A stretch of 7,569 bases of DNA from Candidatus Competibacteraceae bacterium (lineage in GTDB: Bacteria > Pseudomonadota > Gammaproteobacteria > Competibacterales > Competibacteraceae). The stretch spans positions 1 to 7,569 of the forward strand of contig SKOM01000018.1 of the NCBI GenBank assembly GCA_007120095.1, written 5' to 3'. This document shows positions 1 through 5,486 of this stretch, piece after piece. Position numbers and translations under genes: made by a program. Numbering within the stretch: position 1 is the first letter of the stretch; each line of letters starts with the position of its first letter. The notes beneath the pieces are model-generated. The model was not told where the DNA came from. It saw only the letters and a list, made by a program, of their open reading frames with translations, and made no database searches.

Positions 1-776
1 CAGTTCACCACAAAAATCAAATTATCGAGGTCTTCCCGTCCGGCCAGCGAAATCGCCCCCAGCGATTCGGGTTCGTCCATTTCGCCATCGCCCATAAAGG
101 CCCAGACCTTGCGACCCTCGGCATTGATAATGCCGCGATGATGCAGGTATTTCATAAATCGGGCTTGGTAAATGGCCATAATCGGCCCTAAGCCCATGGA
201 GACGGTGGGGAATTGCCAAAACTCCGGCATCAGCCATGGATGAGGATACGAGGATAAGCCCTGACCTTCGGTTTCTTGCCGAAAATTGTCGAGTTGTTGC
301 TCACTGATTCGGCCTTCGAGATAGGCGCGGGCATAGATGCCAGGAGCCGAATGGCCTTGCATAAACACTAAATCGCCGCCGTGTTGTTCACTCGGCGCAT
401 GCCAAAAATGGTTGAATCCGACATCGTACAAGGTGGCGCTGGAGGCAAAGCTGGCAATATGTCCACCGAGTTCCGAACTGAGTTTATTGGCTCTGAGTAC
501 GATGGCGGCAGCGTTCCAGCGAATAAACGACCGCAGCCGCCATTCAATGGCTGGGTCACCGGGGGTGTAATCTTCCAGCTCAGCGGGGATGGTGTTGACA
601 TAGGGTGTGGTGACGCTGCGCGGAACGGTGGCCCCATGGCCGTGAGCCTGATCCAGGAGCTTGGCCATAATAAAATGGGCACGCTCAGTGCCCTCACGCT
701 CAAGAACGGCGTCCAGGGCTTCCAGCCATTCCTGGGTTTCTTGTGGGTCAATATCGTTATATGTTTCGTTGACCAT
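1..776 (-). CDS. aceE: Pyruvate dehydrogenase E1 component, N-terminal part (runs off the left edge)
   Basis: E1 of the pyruvate dehydrogenase complex: a cytoplasmic, thiamine-diphosphate-dependent enzyme that decarboxylates pyruvate and acetylates the lipoyl groups of E2. The first 258 codons are present of a family length near 887; the rest lies beyond base 1. The cofactor motif GDGEMDEPES starts at residue 229, the same position as in E. coli AceE. The stretches SSATLYDVGFNHF, GGDLVFMQGH, YARAYLEGR and SSYPHPWLMPEFWQFPTVSM are near-identical to the homodimeric E1 family and exclude the alpha/beta heterotetrameric type. I chose the ATG at 776 because GGAGGAG (780-786) lies at ideal distance; in-frame ATGs at 788 and 800 lack a ribosome site. 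The gene follows hemW in the same direction with a 177-bp gap, so it probably has its own promoter. No pdhR lies next to it. Identity is very secure. Confidence 0.96.
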   Translation of the reverse strand, partial: MVNETYNDIDPQETQEWLEALDAVLEREGTERAHFIMAKLLDQAHGHGATVPRSVTTPYVNTIPAELEDYTPGDPAIEWRLRSFIRWNAAAIVLRANKLSSELGGHIASFASSATLYDVGFNHFWHAPSEQHGGDLVFMQGHSAPGIYARAYLEGRISEQQLDNFRQETEGQGLSSYPHPWLMPEFWQFPTVSMGLGPIMAIYQARFMKYLHHRGIINAEGRKVWAFMGDGEMDEPESLGAISLAGREDLDNLIFVVN

Positions 777-953
777 ATACTCCTCCATTGTGGTAGGCAT
801 GGTGTTATTGTGGATAATTTTTAATTTCTGATTTTACCGCTGGGTTAATTCTAACCGATTATGGGGTATCAGCGAGCCATGATTGTTGGCTCGGCGTCCA
901 AACACCGGCGCGTAGCCTGGACTATGGCGACCATTGCAACAAGTGGATGATGA
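777..953 (-). promoter_or_regulatory. hemW-aceE intergenic region, presumed aceE leader
   Basis: This gap holds no gene. On the minus strand the 80 bases nearest aceE are AT-rich and contain several -10-like hexamers (TAGAAT at 848-853, TAAAAT nearer the gene), but none has a convincing -35 at 16-18 bp. A small palindrome GGTTA-N4-TAACC (843-856) overlaps the TAGAAT hexamer and could be an operator. A 7-bp hairpin CGAGCCA/TGGCTCG (873-879 with 887-893, loop 7) lies between the genes; it has no T-run after it, so it is a weak attenuator or terminator at best. I see no PdhR-type AATTGGT...ACCAATT site. Promoter activity here is inference from gene spacing. Confidence 0.3.
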
Positions 954-2096
954 TTAGGCGGGCAGAAAAATTTCCAATAAATCATTCAAAAACTGCCGCC
1001 CTAGATCTGTGGTTTGTACGCTTTCGGCGCTGACGGTCAGCAGGCCGCGAGCCTCGGCCTGGCGGAGCAGGGGGCGTATCCGCTGTGTCGGCAGCCCCGT
1101 GCGTTCGCTAAACTGATCTAACGGCAATGCGGCGTTGAGGCGCAGTCGGTTGAGCATGAATTCAAACACCACGTCAGCTTCGCTCACTCGTTGGCGTTCG
1201 CTTGCCGCTTGTCCGGCGTGTTGCAGGAACGTGCGCGGATGTTTGCCTTTACGGGTGCGCCATATCGTTCCCGTGGTCGGATCGGTGCGTTTGCCGTGGG
1301 CACCGGCACCGATGCCGATATAATCGCCGAATTGCCAGTAATTGAGATTATGTCGGCATTGATAACCGGGTTGCGCATAGGCCGAGACTTCGTACTGTGG
1401 ATAACCGTGATCTGTGAGCAGACTCTGCCCCTGTTGCTGCATGGCCCAGAGCTGCTCATCATCGGGTAGCGGGGGTGGCTGGTGGTGAAATAGAGTATTC
1501 GGTTCCAGGGTGAGTTGGTAATAGGAAATATGGGTGGGCGCGAGCGCAATGAGTTCGCGTAGATCGGTGTGGGCCTGGTTGAGGGTCTGTTGCGGCAGGC
1601 CGTACATGATATCCAGGTTAATATTGGGCAATCCAGCGGCCTGGGCAGCGGCTACTGCCTGCAGGGCTTCGCGGCGGCCATGAATCCGCCCCAAAGCTTG
1701 CAGGTGCTGATCATTCAGGCTTTGAATCCCGAGTGATAAGCGATTGATGCCGATGGTGCGGTAAGCGCGAAATCGCTGTTGTTCGGCACTGCCGGGATTG
1801 GCTTCCAGGGTGATTTCAATGTCAGGCTGCCAGCGTAAACGTTGCTGCACACCGTCAAGTAAGCGCTCCAGCGCCTTGGCCGAGAACAGACTGGGGGTGC
1901 CGCCACCGATGAACAGGCTGCTCAATGCCTGGGTCGGCGGCAACCAGGCTAATTCCTGATCGAGATCCCGCAGCAGTGCGTCGATGTACTCGGTCTCGGG
2001 TAGCTCACCGCGCAGGGCATGGGAATTGAAATCACAATAGGGGCATTTGCGCACACACCAGGGTAGGTGAATGTACAAGCTGAGTGGTGGTAGCAT
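954..2096 (-). CDS. hemW: HemW, radical SAM haem chaperone
   Basis: HemW (old names YggW, HemN-like) is a cytoplasmic radical-SAM-fold protein that binds haem and is thought to deliver it to target proteins; it is not a coproporphyrinogen oxidase. The 380 residues match the usual length. The N-terminus reads PPLSLYIHLPWC, then the cluster motif C14-x3-C18-x2-C21. The residue two after C21 is F, not the extra Cys of true HemN (CxxxCxxCxC), which supports HemW. SAM-site motifs are GGGTP (64-68) and EANP (98-101). The HemW signature HNLNYW is at 249-254, and the C-terminal domain ends LLEIFLPA. The start agrees with E. coli HemW, but no Shine-Dalgarno sequence precedes it (ACCGCCTCT before ATG). 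In many gammaproteobacteria rdgB lies just upstream; here that place is taken by a vapC-tail scar and higBA. Function assignment is secure. Confidence 0.95.
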   Translation of the reverse strand: MLPPLSLYIHLPWCVRKCPYCDFNSHALRGELPETEYIDALLRDLDQELAWLPPTQALSSLFIGGGTPSLFSAKALERLLDGVQQRLRWQPDIEITLEANPGSAEQQRFRAYRTIGINRLSLGIQSLNDQHLQALGRIHGRREALQAVAAAQAAGLPNINLDIMYGLPQQTLNQAHTDLRELIALAPTHISYYQLTLEPNTLFHHQPPPLPDDEQLWAMQQQGQSLLTDHGYPQYEVSAYAQPGYQCRHNLNYWQFGDYIGIGAGAHGKRTDPTTGTIWRTRKGKHPRTFLQHAGQAASERQRVSEADVVFEFMLNRLRLNAALPLDQFSERTGLPTQRIRPLLRQAEARGLLTVSAESVQTTDLGRQFLNDLLEIFLPA

Positions 2097-2108
2097 AGAG
2101 GCGGTTAT

Positions 2109-2151
2109 ATGAGCAATGGGCGTGTCCGCGAATCAACGCAAATGGCTATAA
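2109..2151 (-). repeat. Direct repeat copy A: scar of a vapC 3' end upstream of hemW
   Basis: On the minus strand this reads as the end of a vapC gene (codons for YSHLR, then TGA) followed by its flank. It matches 7194-7257 in the same orientation: 2123-2151 equals 7229-7257 at 28 of 29 bases and 2109-2122 equals 7194-7207 at 13 of 14. Copy B has 21 extra bases between these blocks. Similarity stops sharply at both ends. The upstream bases here do not encode PIN-domain sequence, so only the tail survives. The edge is 13 bp from the hemW start codon. Confidence 0.75.
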
Positions 2152-2238
2152 GGTATATAGCAGCAAGTACCTGTCGCACCTGATAAGGCTTGGCTTTACC
2201 ACCGGTGTATGGCCTGGTTAGCTGCCAACTCTCGGACG

Positions 2239-2619
2239 CTAGCCCGCGTGATCGCTACGATGAGAGCCATGCTTTAACAAACTCTCTGCTGGGATTGAAA
2301 ATTTCTCGTGTAACCCCTCAATCATGCGGAGTGTCAGTGGCCGTTTCCTGGCCAAAATCTCGTAGACCCGATTCTTGCGACCAATGACCGGAACCAGGTC
2401 GTCTACGGTTAGGCCTTGTTGCTCCATACGGAACTTAATGGCCTCGACGGGATCCGGGAAATCCATTGGATAATGCGTGCGTTCGTAGGCTTCAACTAGC
2501 GTTACAAGCACATCCAGCCGATCTCCTTCGGGTGAGTCGGGCTCAGCGAACATGAGTCCTTCAATTTCTTTCAGAGCGGCCTCGTAATCAGCTTCTGTTT
2601 TAATGGGACTAATTTTCAT
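2239..2619 (-). CDS. higA: HigA-type antitoxin, XRE-like DNA-binding protein
   Basis: Antitoxin partner of the toxin encoded just upstream; it should bind the toxin and repress the shared promoter. The 126-residue protein has an acidic helical N-terminal part (residues 1-50) and a C-terminal helix-turn-helix (about 68-112), with LTVDDLVPVIGRKNRVYEIL followed by KRPLTLRMIEGLHEKF. This is the COG5499 pattern, in which the Gly after the first helix is followed by a recognition helix and the conserved RxLT segment. An in-frame TTG at 2631 would add four residues, but GAGGTG lies 4 bases before the ATG at 2619, so I chose the ATG. It starts 8 bp after the toxin stop codon, so the two are co-transcribed and perhaps translationally coupled. 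Toxin-first order is typical of higBA. The last ten residues (HGSHRSDHAG) look non-conserved. No terminator is visible after it. Confidence 0.9.
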   Translation of the reverse strand: MKISPIKTEADYEAALKEIEGLMFAEPDSPEGDRLDVLVTLVEAYERTHYPMDFPDPVEAIKFRMEQQGLTVDDLVPVIGRKNRVYEILARKRPLTLRMIEGLHEKFSIPAESLLKHGSHRSDHAG

Positions 2620-2627
2620 AGGACACC

Positions 2628-2930
2628 TCAAATTGTCTGAGCATCGATTTCGTCATACTGCTTGTGTGTTCCGATAAAGCGGATGTACACGACGCGGTAG
2701 GCGTAATTGATCCACACCACCAGCCTATACTTGTTCCCGGCGATGTTAAAAACGACACGGCCATCTCGCAGGATACTGGCGCTTGAAAATTGTGCTTTTA
2801 CTTCATTGGGCGTGGACCAATCAGCCTTCAGGGTTTCTCGATACCAGGCCATTCCGGACTCGACGGAATCCGAATAGGAAGGTGAGCTTTCCCAAAATCT
2901 TCTCAGCGTTGATAGGGCGATGATGCGCAT
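2628..2930 (-). CDS. higB: HigB-type toxin, RelE-fold mRNA interferase
   Basis: Type II toxin of the HigB family (PF09907), a small endoribonuclease that cleaves mRNA on the ribosome when free of antitoxin. The 100 residues match the family length. The diagnostic core is RVVFNIAGNKYRLVVWINY (58-76), then VVYIRFIGTHKQYDEID (80-96), the family's FNIxGNxYRL and THxxYD motifs; H89, Y92 and D93 are the likely active-site group by analogy. The ATG at 2930 is supported by the N-terminus MRIIALSTLRRFWE, where family members begin. There is no Shine-Dalgarno site, and the -10 box lies only 6 bases upstream, so the message is probably leaderless. The gene is intact and the promoter strong, so the pair is likely functional. 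Confidence 0.92.
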   Translation of the reverse strand: MRIIALSTLRRFWESSPSYSDSVESGMAWYRETLKADWSTPNEVKAQFSSASILRDGRVVFNIAGNKYRLVVWINYAYRVVYIRFIGTHKQYDEIDAQTI

Positions 2931-2936
2931 GATTTC

Positions 2937-2965
2937 ATTATAGTCCCGTTTTGGGACTTATGCAA
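2937..2965 (-). promoter_or_regulatory. higBA promoter with palindromic operator in the spacer
   Basis: On the minus strand the -35 TTGCAT (2960-2965) and a perfect -10 TATAAT (2937-2942) are exactly 17 bp apart. The spacer contains a palindrome, AGTCCC-AAAAC-GGGACT (2942-2958), with 6-bp arms. Binding of the HigA or HigBA complex there would block RNA polymerase, the usual autoregulation of this system. The -10 ends 6 bases before the higB ATG, so the predicted transcription start falls on or next to the start codon. A half-site AGTCCCG recurs on the plus strand at 3003-3009. Confidence 0.85.
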
Positions 2966-3008
2966 CATCAAAGGCCCGCGTTCGTTTCGCTTTTGGCCCT
3001 ACAGTCCC

Positions 3009-3109
3009 GCCAACACATAACGAGGATTGTCTTTTTGGATTATAATACACTGTTATAATTTATGTTAATCCTTTTTGTGGCTTTCTCTATTCATCATTAT
3101 GTGTTAGGC
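3009..3109. repeat. 101-bp AT-rich imperfect inverted repeat (attC-like or MITE-like)
   Basis: The outer arms GCC-AACACATAA (3009-3020) and TTATGTGTT-AGGC (3097-3109) are complementary apart from one bulged base. Complementarity continues imperfectly inward (ACGAGGAT against ATTCATCAT). A second nested pair is GGATTA (3037-3042) with TAATCC (3066-3071). The right end GTTAGGC fits the integron core-site consensus GTTRRRY and the length fits an attC site. However, the left core matches RYYYAAC poorly and the segment between the R and L boxes is fully paired, unlike a normal attC. A MITE or the end of a lost element is equally possible. Confidence 0.45.
3039..3068 (-). promoter_or_regulatory. 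Possible second, upstream promoter towards higBA
   Basis: On the minus strand TTAACA (3063-3068) lies 18 bp from a perfect TATAAT (3039-3044). The boxes are good but the area is very AT-rich and a second TATAAT-like sequence lies nearby, so chance is a real alternative. If active it would give higB a leader of about 100 nt that crosses the HigA operator. Confidence 0.25.
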
Positions 3110-3135
3110 TACGCGTAACGGTAGAAGGTGACGTT

Positions 3136-3331
3136 ATGACCACCACCGTTTACCAGACCGACAAGCGCTCAGGCATCACGTATGCTTACCATAGCATTTC
3201 GTACTGGGACAAGGACAAGGAGTTGGATGCCATTGCAAGCCAGATGGGTCTGCTCGATGACCTGAAGGAGTGCTTCCCGCAGCATGAGCGATGAGCGTCA
3301 GATACGCTCCATCGCCTACTATTTGATCTTG
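3136..3331 (+). pseudogene. Transposase remnant (IS4/IS1634-like N-terminus, deleted and truncated)
   Basis: The first 52 codons are open and start at an ATG with a good ribosome site (GAAGG 8 bases before). TVYQTDKRSGITYAY and SISYWDK are the characteristic start of a family of DDE transposases that I place, with moderate trust, in the IS4/IS1634 group. After WDKDK the reading jumps to ELDAIASQMGLLDDLKECFP, which normally lies some tens of residues further on, so an internal piece is deleted. The frame ends at TGA (3292-3294), but the family sequence continues in another frame as QIRSIAYYLIL (3299-3331), where it fuses to an IS66 remnant. No catalytic region is present, so it is dead. Homologs usually exceed 500 residues. 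Confidence 0.65.
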
Positions 3332-3966
3332 GCTGGGAGCCTTCGCCGGAGTCCTGATCACCGACCGCTTGGGCAGCTACAACGGCCACCCCAACGAACG
3401 CCGTCAACGGTGCTGGGCGCCTGTGATCCGCAACCTGGAACGGATCGCCGCACGGGCTGATCCCGGCGTCTGGTGCGCTTAGCCCGGTGAGTGATCCGAG
3501 TCGAGCATCGACGACGAGGCCAACACCTGAGCGAGGCCCACTACCGCCAACGGATGCAGCACCTGCGGGCGGCCTTTCAGGCCCACCTGCACGCCGGCAC
3601 ACAATGCCTTCGTCAACCGCGCACCGTCAGCCAGTGCCAAGCGCTGCTGCGCGATGAGCCATGTTGTGGACGTTTCTCGACCATCCCGGTTTGCCGCTCA
3701 CGAATAATGCCGCAGAACGCGCCCTGCGCCCCTATGTGATCTGGCGCAAGACCAGTTTCGCCAGTCAATCGATGCGCGGGCTGGCGTTTCGTGAGCGCAT
3801 CCTATCGGTGATCGGCACGGCACGCCACCTCGGACTCAACACCTATAAGATCCTGCGCCAGCTCTGTCACGAAGGACTCCAGCGGCGCGCGATTACCCCA
3901 CTGTCGCTTGATCAAGATCCACCCTCGCTGCCAAAAGCATCCCGATATCCTATCCTAGTCGCTTAG
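3330..3966 (+). pseudogene. IS66-family transposase, 5'-truncated and frameshifted
   Basis: DDE transposase remnant of the IS66 group (PF03050-like). Three pieces in three frames make up the C-terminal half. 3330-3482 encodes WLGAFAGVLITDRLGSYNG and ends at an in-frame TAG. About 3491-3660 encodes HLSEAHYRQRMQHLRAAF and LLRDEP. 3661-3966 encodes MLWTFLDHPGLPLTNNAAER, then RPYVIWRKTSFASQS, and ends at a true stop codon. The second Asp (TDR) and the final Glu (NNAAE) of the DDE triad are recognisable; the first Asp and everything before it are lost. A base missing near 3660 explains the last shift, and a further disruption lies between 3480 and 3491. It cannot make an active enzyme. Confidence 0.85.
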
Positions 3967-3982
3967 GGGGATGAACGCTTAC
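3966..3982 (+). mobile_element. IS66-family right terminal inverted repeat
   Basis: The element ends in CGCTTAC at 3976-3982; read inward this is GTAAGCGTTCATCCCCC, and GTAAGCG is the usual tip of IS66-family terminal repeats. It starts just after the transposase stop codon, as expected. The left end is gone, so no target-site duplication can be tested. Base 3983 begins host-gene sequence. Confidence 0.75.
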
Positions 3983-4087
3983 AGTTTTTTCGGGCGATTC
4001 TTCAGGCGCAGAGTAGGGATCGCCCCGGCCCAGTACAGACGTCGTTTTGGTGCCTTGAAGCAGGTGTTACCTGATTGGTTTCCATAG
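3983..4087 (+). pseudogene. C-terminal tail of an AraC-family regulator, cut by the IS66 insertion
   Basis: The plus strand reads SFFGRFFRR then RRVGIAPAQYRRRFGALKQ and stops at TAG (4085-4087). This is the end of the second helix-turn-helix of an AraC/XylS-type DNA-binding domain: the SYFxRxFRR helix followed by the G-x-x-P-x-x-Y-R-R-R-F signature. The coding frame begins exactly at the base after the IS66 end, so the element interrupted the gene and its 5' part was later lost. Thirty-four codons remain, with no start or effector domain. The gene was convergent with the small CPXCG gene. It could have been a regulator of the neighbouring binding-protein genes, but that is only a guess. Confidence 0.75.
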
Positions 4088-4104
4088 TGAAATGATGAAC
4101 ATGG

Positions 4105-4119
4105 TCTTTAAATTAAAGA
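4105..4119. repeat. 15-bp perfect AT-rich palindrome after the CPXCG gene
   Basis: TCTTTAA-A-TTAAAGA lies 4 bp beyond the CPXCG stop codon and between it and the AraC remnant. The single-base centre cannot form a normal hairpin loop and no T-run follows, so a protein-binding site is a better guess than a terminator. Function unknown. Confidence 0.3.
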
Positions 4120-4123
4120 TTGC

Positions 4124-4315
4124 TCAGTCGTCTTCACGTTTTACATCGATCAGTTGACCATCTTCGGTAGTCACTTCCATCGGCCGACAGCATACCTCAC
4201 AGTCTTCAATATAAGACTGGTGTACTTTGATCGGGTCGATGATAAGCGTGATCGGCACCCCACAGTAAGGACAATGAGTCTGGGCGAGGTTGGTAAAGAG
4301 TGGATCATAACTCAT
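4124..4315 (-). CDS. CPXCG-motif cysteine-rich small protein
   Basis: A 63-residue protein of the CPXCG family (PF14255), uncharacterised but widespread in proteobacteria. CPYCG (about residues 15-19) and CEVCCRPMEV (about 39-48) form two cysteine pairs spaced for a zinc ribbon, and the segment between, ITLIIDPIKVHQSYIEDCEVC, keeps the family's D-x(n)-Q-x-Y-x-E-D-C pattern. The acidic, charged tail (KREDD) is also typical. I prefer the ATG at 4315, which fits family length; GGAG lies 11 bases upstream. An in-frame ATG at 4348 would add 11 residues and has only a weak AGG. It lies 80 bp downstream of the binding-protein gene in the same direction and may be read from the same transcript. It is probably cytosolic. 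No molecular role is known. Confidence 0.85.
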   Translation of the reverse strand: MSYDPLFTNLAQTHCPYCGVPITLIIDPIKVHQSYIEDCEVCCRPMEVTTEDGQLIDVKREDD

Positions 4316-4395
4316 GTTTCTGGTTGCTCCACGGTTGAGGCACTTCATTCAAACCTGTCACTCTACACGGCTTGGCTTCAACATGAGTCTAGTCA

Positions 4396-5451
4396 TCAAG
4401 GCGAATGGCTATACTGATTCGCATCCGGCAGGATGATGTCTTGATATAACTCGTCGGTGGCCGCCAAGATATCAAAGGGCGGGTTAAAACCGATTTCATG
4501 AGCAACGGCTAAGTTAAACGATATTTTAGGAATACCGGTATCGACCATATTCAGTGATCGGGGCGAGGTGCCTTGCAGAATGTTGATGATCATCTGGGCC
4601 AAAAATTGGCCGCGACGACTAAAATCCACCGTCGAAAATCCCATCAGCGCTCCCCCCATCACATCTTGGGAGCCGTTGCGGGCAAACGTAGCGACACCTG
4701 CATCGCGCAGATGGCTCAAGAGGGTATCGACATCACTTTGTTGCCAATCAAAACACACCAGTGAGGGAATAAAAAAGGCATCAATTCCCTGTTGGATTAA
4801 ATCATCCAAACCGGCGCGGCAGTCCTGGGTTGATTCATCAGTAAGACCTGCGTATTCAATGATTTCAAAACCGCGTTGCGCAGCCACACTGCGGGCTTCT
4901 GCTAAATTAGTAAATTGGCGACCGCTTTGGGTATCCGGAAAAATCAAACCTAAACGCTCAAATTCCACCACTTGATGAAAGATTTCAAACATTCGTGGAA
5001 ATCTGTCTAAATCTAGACGCACAGTGAAATTGTCGATACCTGAATCCTCAGCACTGGCTACAAATTTAGAGCCAATAGGATCAGACACCGCCATGGCCAC
5101 AATAGGTGTGTGATGATTATTAGCCTCCAGTAAGGCCCGAGTGGCATCCGTTCCCATGGCAATGATTAAATCCAGATCATCACGGTTCATCAAGGCTTGA
5201 GCCTCTTGCTCCAAAAGATGCGGTTGCTCCCATCCTGGACTCCGTTGTGCATCAGCAGCAAAAGTAATATCAGTTGACCACTGCTCAGCGTCTAAAAATT
5301 GTTTGACGGCCTTTAATGTGTCAGAAAACAACCAAAAGCTACCACCTTCAAGAGAGCCAATAGTATAGTGTTGACTCATAGCAGGACGTAGCCCAAAAGC
5401 TAGAGGCACTACTAAAAAAATGAGACTGAATAAAGCTCGTTTATGTGACAT
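4396..5451 (-). CDS. ABC-type periplasmic substrate-binding protein (PF04392-like)
   Basis: A 351-residue binding protein of the ABC_sub_bind type, a periplasmic-binding-protein fold related to the LivJ/TrpX group. A Sec signal peptide is visible: a basic start (MSHKRA), a hydrophobic core (LFSLIFLVVPLAFG) and a likely cleavage after AMS near residue 26. There is no lipobox, so it should be soluble in the periplasm. Family marks are IIAMGTDATRAL (96-107), PIVAMAVSDPIGSKFV (116-131), RLGLIFPDTQSG (166-177) and the C-terminal MGFSTVDFSRRGQFLAQMI (270-288), where the G...D...G pattern closes the ligand cleft. AGGA lies 7 bases before the ATG. It follows the ATP-grasp-like gene by 35 bp and surely shares its transcript. 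No permease or ATPase gene is in the window, so it may be an orphan sensor or use a remote transporter. The ligand cannot be read from sequence. Confidence 0.85.
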   Translation of the reverse strand: MSHKRALFSLIFLVVPLAFGLRPAMSQHYTIGSLEGGSFWLFSDTLKAVKQFLDAEQWSTDITFAADAQRSPGWEQPHLLEQEAQALMNRDDLDLIIAMGTDATRALLEANNHHTPIVAMAVSDPIGSKFVASAEDSGIDNFTVRLDLDRFPRMFEIFHQVVEFERLGLIFPDTQSGRQFTNLAEARSVAAQRGFEIIEYAGLTDESTQDCRAGLDDLIQQGIDAFFIPSLVCFDWQQSDVDTLLSHLRDAGVATFARNGSQDVMGGALMGFSTVDFSRRGQFLAQMIINILQGTSPRSLNMVDTGIPKISFNLAVAHEIGFNPPFDILAATDELYQDIILPDANQYSHSP

Positions 5452-5486
5452 GAATTGATCCTATTAAAAGCAATGATAAACTCAGA

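Noticed and set aside
381..824. 147-codon plus-strand open frame opposite aceE
   Set aside because: It is antisense to clearly conserved AceE sequence, shows no domain pattern and is a by-product of codon bias.
2152..2238. A second attC-like site after higA that would complete an integron cassette
   Set aside because: AGCTAAC and GTTGATT only approximate the core boxes, and I found no inverted arms between them.
2620..2631. TTG start for higA that overlaps the higB stop
   Set aside because: The ATG at 2619 has GAGGTG at good distance, and the four extra residues would be encoded by that ribosome site.
3186..3602. 138-codon minus-strand open frame over the transposase remnants
   Set aside because: The plus strand carries recognisable transposase motifs throughout, and the antisense product is low-complexity Gly/Ala/Arg-rich.
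3991..4025. GGGCGAT/ATCGCCC inverted repeat as a terminator
   Set aside because: The loop is 20 bases, the T-run lies on the wrong side, and the stretch is explained as AraC coding sequence.
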